Assembly: GCA_015227615.1 (NCBI GenBank) | Contig: JAALGZ010000001.1 | Coordinates: forward strand, 992,001 to 1,056,000 | DNA: 64,000 bases | Reading direction: 5' to 3' | Source: Labyrinthula sp. Ha | Lineage: Eukaryota > Sar > Bigyra > Labyrinthulida > Labyrinthulaceae | Program-made: the position numbers and the translations under genes | Notes under the pieces: generated by a model | The model's database searches: none | Told to the model about the DNA's origin: nothing | Seen by the model: the letters and a program-made list of their open reading frames with translations, nothing else | Part shown: positions 37,721-47,700 of the stretch, piece after piece | How the letters are laid out: each line of letters begins with the position of its first letter | Position numbering within the stretch: position 1 is the stretch's first letter

Positions 37721-38007
37721 TCTAGAAATTAAGCTTTCTAGAGGGAGCAAACCACTACTTGTTCTACTGTCTTGAGCCTGTTCCAGGAACCTTGACAACA
37801 AGTAGGGAGATAACCACGGAGTACTAAGTGACTCTTTCTTTTGTTCCCTTGGGATATAATTTCTTCGGCCAATAAGAACTATTTTCGCGAACCTTTATTG
37901 GAAGTTAGATATCTTTAACTAGATAACGATTTTCTCGAGAAGGATTTTTCTCAAATTCTCTCTCGCAAGATAACGAGAGAAAAAATGTCTCGAAATCCTC
38001 TCGAAAG
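37721..38007. repeat. Three inverted repeats upstream of the hydrolase gene
   Basis: First, TCTAGAAA at 37721-37728 pairs with TTTCTAGA at 37735-37742. Second, CTACTTGTT at 37755-37763 pairs with AACAAGTAG at 37797-37805, with a further small palindrome GTTCCAGGAAC in the loop. Third, an imperfect stem of about 30 bp spans 37933-38007, with TCTCTCG/CGAGAGA next to the loop and AGGATTT/AAATCCT further out. All lie 155-440 bp before the start codon. They could be regulatory cruciforms, a foldback element or a structured RNA. Confidence 0.5.
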
Positions 38008-38162
38008 AGCTGTTTCGTTAGAAAGGCTTATCGGAATATCGGAAGAGCTTGCGCAATCATAAAACTATTCGAAAAAACAGTGCAAATATTTCTGTCGCCT
38101 GTTTTGCCGAAACAAGAAATCATCGTCACTAATTTCTAAGCTTATAACAAGAAGAACTATAA

Positions 38163-39521
38163 ATGAACGAATTTACAAAACAGATTCCACGTTCTAATTC
38201 AGAAAGTTCGTCGTCCTGCTGTACAGTTGACGCTTTGTTAAATCTGGAACCGAGAAAAAAAGACGAGAACGAAAAAAGTTACCATTTGACCCATGAAGAC
38301 TTTGAAGAGAAGCTTAAACAAGCAAAACAAAATTACATACACGGAAAAACACTAGAAAAAGGACTTAAACCATATTCTAAACTTCCCAAGCATAAAAAAT
38401 TACTTGTGGATTTTACAGTTGGTGCAATTAGAGGAGTTCTTCTTCCTTGTCGATATATTTATCGTTATTATTGTACACCAAATAGTTATTTTTTTGGTCC
38501 TGATGAAGAAAGAGTTTATAAAGGATTAAGAATAAAAAGAAATATTCAATTTGGTGAACATGAAAGAGAATATTTTGATTGCTTTATTCCAGATGAAACA
38601 CGATTTAGAAATACTCCAAATACTTTAACTGCTGTGTATGAAATATATAAAAATGATATTAATTTAAAAGATAGATTTTCTAAATTAAAAGAAAAATATG
38701 GTAAAATAGTTCCAATATTATTTATTATTGGAGGAGGTTGGGTTATTGAAGGTTCAGATTTACATGTAAATACAATGACAAGTTGGGTAAGAGAAGGTCA
38801 TGTTGTTTTTATTATGAACTATCCTTTAGCACCAGAAAATAAATATTCAAAATCTTTATCTTGTACATTAAGAGCACTTCAATTTATAAAAAAGACCTAT
38901 GGATTTGAACAAGTTAAAGTTGTTGGTGAAAGTGCAGGTGCTAATTTAGCTGCAACAGCAATAGCACATATTAGTAATCAACATATGTTAAAAGATTTTA
39001 TTACTAAATATAAAATTTTGAAAGAAGAAGAAAAGTTTGGATATGATTTAAGTGAAAAAGAAGATTATCCAAAAATAAACTCTCTTTCTATTTGGTATGG
39101 AGTTTTAGATGGTTTTAGTTGGAGAGCAACAGACGGAAATTTTCTTCACTTTGAAGTTGGAAAATATAATGTTTTTAAATACGGAGTTCATTATGTATTA
39201 AATTTTCTAAAAGAAACACCTGAAGAAAAAGTTTTAGTATTAGATTTTCATAAAGAGATAGAAAAATTTGATTGTAAAGAAGTTCAAGTAATAACTTCAG
39301 GAAGAGATCCATTAGGTTTAGCTAGTTGTAATGTATTGTTTCATGATTTTTTACGTAACTTGGATTCTCAAATTAATATTGAGCATCACTGGTTTGAAGA
39401 AATGACACATGGTTCAGTTTCTTTTCCACCTCAAGTACAAAAATATATGTTTTGGATTGATGTTACAAATGGGTCAAAAGCAGCTGTTCAAAGTGTTATT
39501 AGTTTTTTAAATAGAACTTAG
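38163..39521 (+). CDS. Alpha/beta hydrolase, HSL/arylacetamide-deacetylase-like esterase
   Basis: A 452-residue serine hydrolase. A strand followed by the oxyanion-hole motif IIGGGW (188-193) stands where this family usually has HGGG. The nucleophile elbow is GESAG at 255-259 with Ser257. The acid is Asp382 in TSGRDPLG, and the base is His416 in EEMTHGSVSF, so the triad is complete. The first 120 residues are charged and basic, then a short hydrophobic stretch near 83-96 may anchor it to a membrane. Likely an esterase or lipase; substrate unknown. From about 38,500 onward third codon positions are almost all A or T, more extreme than in TRRAP or NOP9. It is convergent with the leucine-rich gene, 58 bp stop to stop. 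Confidence 0.75.
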   Translation: MNEFTKQIPRSNSESSSSCCTVDALLNLEPRKKDENEKSYHLTHEDFEEKLKQAKQNYIHGKTLEKGLKPYSKLPKHKKLLVDFTVGAIRGVLLPCRYIYRYYCTPNSYFFGPDEERVYKGLRIKRNIQFGEHEREYFDCFIPDETRFRNTPNTLTAVYEIYKNDINLKDRFSKLKEKYGKIVPILFIIGGGWVIEGSDLHVNTMTSWVREGHVVFIMNYPLAPENKYSKSLSCTLRALQFIKKTYGFEQVKVVGESAGANLAATAIAHISNQHMLKDFITKYKILKEEEKFGYDLSEKEDYPKINSLSIWYGVLDGFSWRATDGNFLHFEVGKYNVFKYGVHYVLNFLKETPEEKVLVLDFHKEIEKFDCKEVQVITSGRDPLGLASCNVLFHDFLRNLDSQINIEHHWFEEMTHGSVSFPPQVQKYMFWIDVTNGSKAAVQSVISFLNRT

Positions 39522-39579
39522 AAGTATTTTGTATTCAGTACATAGTATTATTACACAGTTTATGTCTAGTTAGTTTTTT

Positions 39580-40590
39580 TCATTTTTTAAACAAAAGTGT
39601 CTCTCCTTCTATTCTCCATTTTGGACATCCATACACGAGACTATTTATTTTTTTATGATATATTAAAGAAACACCAAGATAAAAAGCATTAGAATATCCA
39701 GAAAAACGAAGGATACTTTTATTTATTATATGAGTTGGAATATATGAAATTAGAAAAGAAAAAATATTGAAGTTGTTACCAAGTAAACTACATCCATAAA
39801 TCTTCAGAAAACTTAGCATATCAACCTGTGAAAAAAGAGAACAGACGAGATTAACTTGAGCTTTTATATCTTCTTTTGGATTAAGTTCCCAAATTAAGCT
39901 TCTTAAGTTAGCGTTCATTTTTTTTAATGAATTTAAGATTTTGATACTATTCCATAGAAAGTCTCCACTTAAATTTAGTTTTTGAATGTTTGTAAATTTT
40001 AAGCATTTCATTCCGTGAAATACTTGATGATAATATTTCCATGAACATTGTCTTACTTCAACCAGCCAAAGTTCTTTAAGTCGTGCTATTCTTTCTACAA
40101 CTGCCTTTGTTACTTTTGTTTTTTCAGAGCTATAAAACGTGCAGTGAATAAATCTTATACCATAAAGCTCTCTTGAATATTTTGCAATATAAAATAATAT
40201 TTTTGTATTTAAATAACAACTATAAAACTCAATTTCAAACTTTCTGCCCCCAAGAGATTTCAACAATTTGAGTAATTTTGGAATAGCTCCAAATTCTCTT
40301 CTCTTATTTTTTATTTTGATTAAATTTATATTGGAATAAGCGTCAAGAATTATTGGAAACAGCTTATAGTAATTTTGAAAAACGTGTTCATTTGTTATAT
40401 TCAGTTCTACTTTTGATTCGGGATCTCCTTCATAAAGATCTGCGTATGTACACAAATCAATAAAACTTACCGAAGATGTTCTATGACTTTTAGATATGTT
40501 TATTCCTTGAAAAGTGAATGTATAGCTACATTCTCTATTGAAATCGTTTATCAAACGTTTTTGACGATCATTCAAGTTAAATCCATTCAT
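39580..40590 (-). CDS. Leucine-rich-repeat-like hypothetical protein
   Basis: A 336-residue protein without a signal peptide or membrane segment. The second half has irregular units of the type L-x2-L-x-L/I at about 24-30-residue spacing, for example LKELWLVEVRQCSW, IQKLNLSGDF, LRSLIWELN and LSFLKIYGCSLLG. This resembles F-box-type leucine-rich repeat proteins that have lost the clear repeat consensus. The N-terminal 60 residues, rich in Asn/Arg/Lys, contain no F-box I can recognise. Codon use is AT-rich like its convergent neighbour. Function unknown. Confidence 0.55.
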   Translation of the reverse strand: MNGFNLNDRQKRLINDFNRECSYTFTFQGINISKSHRTSSVSFIDLCTYADLYEGDPESKVELNITNEHVFQNYYKLFPIILDAYSNINLIKIKNKRREFGAIPKLLKLLKSLGGRKFEIEFYSCYLNTKILFYIAKYSRELYGIRFIHCTFYSSEKTKVTKAVVERIARLKELWLVEVRQCSWKYYHQVFHGMKCLKFTNIQKLNLSGDFLWNSIKILNSLKKMNANLRSLIWELNPKEDIKAQVNLVCSLFSQVDMLSFLKIYGCSLLGNNFNIFSFLISYIPTHIINKSILRFSGYSNAFYLGVSLIYHKKINSLVYGCPKWRIEGETLLFKK

Positions 40591-40911
40591 GATTCCTTTG
40601 TTCCCTCAATTTGTTTTACTTTCGGATCATTTCAGACTCTGGAACAGTTATTCAACGGACAGGATTCTATCTGCAGTACTGTAACCAGTCTTCACGTTAA
40701 TACAAAAAAGAAATATTTTTTAGTAGAATACCTTGCCAAAGATTTTTCAAGTCTTCGGTAACGTTAACACTATATACATGCCTTGGACTCCCAAAACTTT
40801 GCGCTACCTAGAGTAGTTTTTCTTATGGAGCTTAACGGTATCTATCGAGACTGTGTTTACAAGTTTTGCTTACCGTTATTACCGCTAAGTAAACCCTTAA
40901 CGGATCGTGAA
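40591..40911. promoter_or_regulatory. Upstream region of the leucine-rich gene with AACGG/CCGTT cores
   Basis: The spacer between the leucine-rich gene start and the LINE contains TAACGG at 40833-40838, CCGTTA at 40873-40878 and TAACGG at 40898-40903. The last lies in the target duplication. CCGTTA recurs at 44784-44789 beyond the LINE. YAACGG is the core of MYB sites, including the mitotic MSA element of plants. Before the LINE inserted, these words would have lain within about 150 bp. Function inferred only. Confidence 0.3.
40898..40911. repeat. LINE target-site duplication, left copy
   Basis: TAACGGATCGTGAA, identical to 44749-44762 on the other side of the element. Up to two bases at its left edge could belong to the tail of the LINE in the right copy, so the duplication is 12-14 bp. 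Confidence 0.85.
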
Positions 40912-40952
40912 AGTTTTTTGGAAACGGAAAATTTGGAAACAAAGAAACCGTT

Positions 40953-42047
40953 ATGAGTTCCGGCAACACTCAGGCAGTCGAAAAACAGTCACCAGTCAAT
41001 GAAGCGCAAGATTCCAGAACAATTTCAATTGTCTCTGTGAATGTTGACCGTCTCACCTCCTACAAGCTCAGGTCTATCGAGGAATATACCCTAACTGCCG
41101 ATACAAACTTCCTTGCAATGCAGGAAGTTGGAAGCAAAGGAGCGGAATACCTCGAAAGAGCGAGCTTCTCTAGACTAAACTGGTTTACAACAGATATCTC
41201 TAAGAATAAAGACATAGAAGAAAACAAAATCAATATTTTAGCAACATACTTCAACAGTAACATGGACAAAGAAGCAGAAAAAGTATTTGATGAAGATAGA
41301 ATTTTAGGTGTTAAAACTAAACTTAACCCTAAAAGCTATTATATCATCAATATCTATGCACCACACGCAGGAAAAACAGCAAAAGAATACAGCCAGTTTC
41401 TAACAAGACTCCAGAAAGCGATCTCACTGAAAAGGAAAAAAGACCTCATGATAATCCTAGGCGACTGGAACGCTCAAATACGGCACAACGAAGTGATAAG
41501 CAATGGAAACTACGGATACACGACAAGAACGAACAGGAACGGCAAAATACTTCGGGACTTTTTGAACAAGTACAATCTGGCCATCGTCAACTCATACTTC
41601 GCTACTGGTGCAAAGAATACAAATAGTCATGTAACATACTATTCAAAGCATAAGAATAATCAGAAACGCTCAGAAATAGATTTCATCATAGCGTGTAAAG
41701 GCAGCACCCCACTATTCCGAAAAATTCGGATAAAAAGAAAACTAGGAGAGAAGATCCACAATAGAACAGAGTTTGATCATCAACCAGTTGAAGCACTAGT
41801 CTCACAAAAGTTCAGGAAATACTCCAACCAAAACCCAAAAATGCATCGAAACTACAAAGAGTTCTTCAAAATTGACGCAAACCGTTGGAAACTAAACGAA
41901 GAAATACGACAAGGTTTCGAAGAAGAAATAGCCAAACTCCCACCATCCAACAACTCTGGAAAACAACCAAGACTAAACTTCCAAACGTTCAAGTCAACAG
42001 TAAAACAAGCCATTGAAAACTGTATCCCACTGGTGGCACATGAGTGA
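40953..42047 (+). pseudogene. LINE endonuclease part of ORF
   Basis: 364 codons with the APE/exonuclease III fold. Asn30 in SVNVD, the MQE motif at 56-58, NIYAPH, GDWNA at 170-174 (metal/phosphate site), SEIDFI with Asp243, and FDHQPV with the catalytic pair Asp275-His276 are all present. All active-site residues I can place are intact, so the enzyme could be functional up to the TGA. The frame is the same as that of the downstream reverse transcriptase, showing that the TGA splits what was a single polyprotein. Confidence 0.88.
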
Positions 42048-43610
42048 CTCTACAGAACATCTTCAGATAGAACAGAGACTTTATTTGAAATAAGAAGAAG
42101 ACTATGGAAATCTCTAACTGAAAATGAATCTAAAATACTAAAAAAGATGATAAGAAAAAGTACCTTGAATGACTACAAAGCCTGGCTGGACCTTCAAGTA
42201 AGAAGAATAGATACAGCTATGGCAAAGAATGATATCCATGAAGCTTTCAAACAAGCGGAAAGGATAGTAGGAAAAAAGCGGAAACCTCAACGCACCATTA
42301 CCATGGAAGATGGAAAAGACCTAAACGATAAAAAACGAGTAAAAGTATTCCAAGAATACCTTGAACTCACTCAAAGGAACAGAGAAGGAAACATCATGGA
42401 CAGCGAACTGGATATTCTTGAAGTCAAAGCTGAAGATACAAATATATCTCCTCCGACTTTAGAAGAGCTTGAAGAGACGGAGAAAACACTAAAGAACTAT
42501 AAAGTACCCGGACCTGATGGAATCACAAACGAAATCCTAAAAAATAACAAAATAGTATTGAAATACTTGAAGCAATTTGCAGAAGAGCTATTTTTAGATC
42601 CAAGTGGCCTGAACAAAGATGAGCTTATATCTCTCTCTACTGGGAACATCATCTTCCTATGCAAAAAAGGAAACCATCAACTTCCTTCCAACTATAGGCC
42701 AATATCCTTGCTTAACACTTCTTACAAACTAATCACTAAAATAATAAACAATAGACTAAAGAATACCCTGGAAAGAACAGTAGGAAACTACCAGTCTGGA
42801 TTTAGAGAGAATACGGGAACTAGACAAAAAATTCAACTCCTCTTGAACCGCTGTAAACTCAGCCAAATGGAGAACTCGAAGATACTATGTCTCTTTATAG
42901 ATTTCAAAAAAGCTTTTGACTCTTGCAAACATCCTTTCCTCGAGCTTAGTTTAAAAGAGAGAAAAGTTCCTACTAACTTTGTCAATATAATTCTTTACCT
43001 ATATAAATATGCTGCAGTCCAAGTAAAGATAGGAAAACATATAAGCGACAGAGTAGAAATAAACAAAGGCGTGCTACAAGGTGATTCACTAAGTCCCACG
43101 TTATCTGTACTTGCTCTGGACTCTCTGCTTCGAAGGAAAATAAAGAAAATAAACTTGAACTTTCCAGAAGCAGAATTCTCCTTTCAAAATATTCTTGGAT
43201 TTGCTGACGACCTTTGTATCATGAATAAAGATAGAAACATCTTGAAACACTTTGTTCAATATACAGAAGAGCTCTCACAATTGTCTGGCCTAAAGATAAA
43301 TACGCAGAAAACTCAACTCATGGGAATAGTCAGGAGAAGAAAGCTCAAAGATAAGCTTTCAGACACTGCAATACAACAACTGGTCAATAAACACACCTGC
43401 ACGTCTTGTTCCAGAAACTTCTCGTCAAAAGATGCCCTTGTAGGACATAAACCACAGTGCCTTGGACCGGGAACCGCGTTAGTTCGAAGTAGAAAGGACA
43501 CTATAGCAGTTGCTGCAGCTGAACTAAACTTCCTCTATAACAACATCCCAGTAGAAGAAGAGCTGGAAACCAACCTTGGAACCATCAAAGGAGTAGAAAC
43601 CTTTAGATAG
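42048..43610 (+). pseudogene. LINE reverse transcriptase and C2HC zinc finger part
   Basis: In frame with the endonuclease. The reverse transcriptase has NYRPISLLN, FIDFKKAFDS, NKGVLQGDSLSP and the catalytic FADD at about 43200-43211, the sequence form typical of LINEs. After the polymerase comes a classical zinc finger, C-x2-C-x3-F-x5-L-x2-H-x3-C (CTSCSRNF...HKPQC), in place of the usual LINE CCHC knuckle. The frame ends at TAG 43608-43610, beyond which sequence of the same frame continues with the typical LINE C-terminal segment LGVDITATAE. Confidence 0.88.
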
Positions 43611-44200
43611 CTTGGAGTGGATATAACAGCAACAGCTGAAACCCACGTTAACCCATCCGCTAGAATACGCGCTGCACAGGAAACTCTTCGGAAATTGCAA
43701 CCGATACTGAGGAATAATATGCTGACTGTCAGGAGAAAAAAAACATAGTGAAAGCTCTTGTGGTCTCAAAAATCCAATATGGCAGCAAATTCTGGAATCT
43801 GGAAAACAAAAATACATCCAAAGCCTTGAACAAACTCTCTAGAGAAATAAAACGCACCCTCCTCCAACCTAATCCAACGCAGCCACTTGAGCACACGAAA
43901 AAGGCCAATACCCTCAAAACCGGTGATATAAACATCCTAAAAATATTAAAGGAAAAACAAAAAATCTGGCTGGAAACATGCACAACGACAGATATGGATA
44001 TGGAACTGGCGGAATCCTCAAGGAAACTTGAAGCATATCTTTTTCCACAAACAGCTACTCCAACTGAAGACTTGAACGTACCACTGGAGCATATAAGAGA
44101 AGAACTAGAGCACCATGAACCACGCCCTCCCCTTCACCCGCCACCACCCGTGGAGAACATGCTAACCCCACCACAAACGACACCACAAACAACACCTTAG
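43611..44200 (+). pseudogene. LINE C-terminal part
   Basis: Carries the region that follows the reverse transcriptase in many LINEs: helical sequence with RIRAAQETLRKLQPILRN, then KALVVSKIQYGSKFWNLE, the usual stretch with a Y/W motif. The frame changes once within the A-run at about 43735-43743. The end is Pro/Thr/His-rich (PPLHPPPPVENM, then repeats of TPPQTT) and stops at 44198-44200. Confidence 0.8.
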
Positions 44201-44722
44201 CTTATCACTCGATAAAATTCCCATGTGCATTTAAGGTAACTTCGACCCTCGGTTGCTTCTTGGATGGATAGCTGGAGCATGCTTATCTGGATCTCTTCAT
44301 AAACCACGATTATCTTGTAAAACAGAACGATGAGCGACAATAGAAGTAAAAAACTGGTGCAGGACGTCTCGATATGATCAATAAAGGAACTTGAAACAAT
44401 TTATTTGATATCAGGAACACTGGATATGACGCACGACAATATCTCAATCTCTTTCATGATTTCTAGCGTGATTTGTTAATTTCGATTTGGATTATCCACA
44501 AATTTTGGGAAATCACTATCTTGGAAGATCAAATGCGATAAATGAGTACAACGGGAAAACTATCGTGATCGTGCCAATAGTGTCTAGAGGTCCCGTAAAC
44601 CAGCTTAGTTTAGTGACAGTAGGAGCACGAGACGGGAAGCTTCCCTAGTGAGCGGCAGACCGGTATCGGACCCTAAGATAAACGCATAGGCGGATTTGCA
44701 GATGTAGTACCTTACTCCCACC

Positions 44723-44750
44723 TTAACTATTAACTATTAACTATTAACTA
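44723..44750 (+). repeat. LINE 3' tail, (TTAACTA)4
   Basis: Four perfect tandem copies of the heptamer TTAACTA end the element in place of poly(A). Its TTAAC matches TTAAC at the left target copy (40897-40901), a possible annealing microhomology during target-primed reverse transcription. Confidence 0.85.
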
Positions 44751-44762
44751 ACGGATCGTGAA
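44749..44762. repeat. LINE target-site duplication, right copy
   Basis: TAACGGATCGTGAA, identical to 40898-40911. The first two bases overlap the tail repeat. Confidence 0.85.
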
Positions 44763-47700
44763 TTGACGCTTTGTAAGATAATGCCGTTAATATTCTTTGG
44801 TCCCAAAATATTATTCAAATATTAACTTTAAGTGATAATATTCTGTTTATTGACTTTTTTACATATAACCCAATAATATCATGTGAGACTAATGCAATAA
44901 AGTTTATTTAACAGCTCCTATTTAAGATTTAAGATTAGAGCACTTTTGGCTACTATTATGTTCTGATATTTCTAACTTAGTCTGCATCTTGGAAAAAAGA
45001 TTTTAAATTTGTAAAAATATTTTTTCATAGATTTATTGACTTGTGAGAAAACCAACATAATTTATCAATTCTTTTTTAAATATCATTTAACAGATATAAA
45101 ACAATCTGCACCGTAAAATGTCTCATTTAATATAGGACAGCAAATACCATTACATTTATGCAAGCAAATTTTAAAATAGCTACAAAACAATAAAGAAATA
45201 TGGTGCAAGAATGCTGTTAAGTATTAGTTACATCCTTTATATTGCAGTTATTACCCACATTGAACAATCTTATTTATATTTATGTTTATAATAGAGTGTG
45301 CAAACTTTATCAACAATTTTATCAATAGTTCAGTATAATTGTTAGGGAACTTAAACTAATTGCCTAAATTTTCTATGATGCCACACGCTTAATGCAAAGT
45401 CAATATATCAACGTTTAATAAACTAAACTTATGAAATTGGAACACTATAATGTGTAACAACACCATGATTTCTGAAAATATTGTAAATAGTAATTCTTAG
45501 TCCTTGTCGCGAAATCTCCCTAAAGCACAACATTGCCTCTCACCAGGTATTTATATTCAGAGAACTTTTGAATCATGTATTTTATCAGAGTGTTTGGAAG
45601 GTACCTGTATTTTAAACCCTGCAAAAACCTTTTTTTAAGGATCTTTTCCATTGAGTATACAGATCTCAAAAAAAGATGTCATAACCATAACAGAGTGCAT
45701 AGCAACTTTATAAATAGTGTTATTCTATTCAGACCCTAGAAATCCTGCAGGGCTGTCTCTCTTAATTATTGGTCATAGTTATTCTACTATGCTCAAATTT
45801 AAACATTCAAAATTTGGTTCATAATAGCTAAATTTTCATAGATTGCAAATATGAAAATACGAAATCTCCCAGCTTTGTAATAGCAGAATAATTTTATTCT
45901 GTAAAACCCAACAACCAATGGGTAGTAATTGTGGATTTCAGTATGTATTTTGAGAAAGGCTGTACTATTCTTTCAAAGAACCCATGCTAGGGTAAAATTT
46001 TGTTCTTGTGAATCTCAACTAGTGCAATACTTAAGGAAATATTTGTATTGAACCTAAAAATACTTCGTGAATTAAAAAAAAATAGGACTTAAGTAAGAAT
46101 TTTTCTTTTGGCGTCAGATTTATCTACAAATAGTTTTTCACAAAGCATTCTTCCTCGAACTTCTCCTAAGCTATGAGAAATAAATTTAAACGTGTAATAT
46201 TCTTGGATGAGTAATAAAAAGGCTATGAAAAATAGCTTTCACCTGAAGATATTACTAACTCATTTTGGGAACGAATCTATGCTTAGGTCATTCTAGGAAC
46301 TTTCATGATGATCACAGTTATAGATAGGCTGTGTTCATTTAGGTTCATCTCAGAATCCGTCTTAAAATAGGAAAATCTGAGCTCCTACTGCTCGGAATAC
46401 TAAGAATCTGGATTATTTCTTTAAATGGGGTAAAGTTAAATCCATAGAAAACTTAAATATACTCGGTTTATAGTTTTTATCTTTGCTAACAATACATATC
46501 ACTGTTTTCCATTTGCAACTTCCTCTATCATAGCAGGTTTTTTTACTTTGACATCTTTGAAATTTTTCAGGGTCTAAAATAGGTTTATACGGAAATATTT
46601 TTAGCTTATTGAAGGTATTTTAAACTTGTAATCTACCAATTAATGTATCATCTGCATTTTGCTTATGTAGTTAAGCCGCAAAAGTGTCAGTCTTAAGTAG
46701 CTGTATACAGTTGTAGTTCTTGTGATAGAGAATTTTTTCTTCAATCTTCCTAGGTGCGTTTTTATTTAATCAGGTAGTTTTATACTTATAGCTAGAAACT
46801 TTTCGTTTTGAATTCAAGTAATACAATAAAATCTATGGTTCGGGAAGTCTCCACAGTATGCAAACGCACCGATAATCATCTTGCTTCCTATCAAAATTCC
46901 GTGGATTTCATATAGCGATAAACCTTTTATGTTACTTAACGGGTGGTAAAATGAGCTATTTCAATGGAATAGACATGGATATTCTCTTCAAGAGCAATAT
47001 ATAAAAACCATTGTTAGAGGCTAGCCTCGTTTGTAATACCACATATAATATATTTATTTCTGGTTACTTAGATTGGGAAGCAGGCAAATGAAATATGTAA
47101 AGATCTTAGAAAGAAACTCTAAGATATAGCTATTTTATCAATAAAGTAATTTAATTTTACCCGGCTTGAAATACACAGAGTTCATTATGTGAAGAGTACC
47201 ATTAACAGCTAGCATCTGGACATCAGAAGTAGCAGGGGAAAGGAGTTGCAAGATAATTAAAACCCTATTAAGTGAAATAAGTTGCAATAAAACGAGAGTC
47301 AAATACAAGAAATTAACTTAGGGTTTAGATTCAGAGTCCATAGGGTCTGTGGTAATCTCTTATGGAGCAGCCCATGCAAATAAATCTAATTAAGTAGTTA
47401 ATCTAAAGTTATATTTAGTATAGCTTTCTTATAGAAGGCAGTGGCTGATAAGTAGCAAATAGGGTTTTTTGACTCCGAAGTAAAAAAATCCATACCCGGT
47501 AAGCTATTAAGGTTACTACCTGTCGTTCAAAACTCGCTAATAGTTCCAACTAACCAATTATTGGACAGAAAATAAGGAAGAAATGCTAGGAATACCAAGA
47601 AGAAATACCGGTTTATCGGAAAGAGCTTAAGTTCATAGAGCCTAAGAGGTATTCATACTCATAATTATCGAGCAAACTCACATGTGAGATGTAAATTTCC

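Larger units (their letters stand above)
31737..38162. other. Gene-poor AT-rich region
   Basis: Some 6.4 kb without a convincing gene. Noted inside it are a coding-like orphan fragment on the minus strand near 32413-32628, a patch of TTGATAATCAA-like words at 33590-34050 and three inverted repeats at 37721-38007 just upstream of the hydrolase gene. The rest is featureless by eye. Confidence 0.55.
40912..44748 (+). mobile_element. Non-LTR retrotransposon (APE-endonuclease LINE), complete-looking but broken
   Basis: A 3.8-kb LINE. It has a 41-bp 5' UTR, one long reading frame with APE-like endonuclease, then reverse transcriptase, then a C2HC zinc finger and C-terminal domain, a 3' UTR of about 520 bp, and a tail of four TTAACTA units at 44723-44750. 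It is flanked by a perfect 12-14 bp target-site duplication, so the insertion is recent and not obviously 5'-truncated. The frame is broken in three places: TGA at 42045-42047, TAG at 43608-43610 and a one-base frame change in the A8 run at about 43735-43743. Clade uncertain: APE endonuclease, FADD reverse transcriptase and absence of a visible RNase H. It lies just upstream of the leucine-rich gene. Confidence 0.92.
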
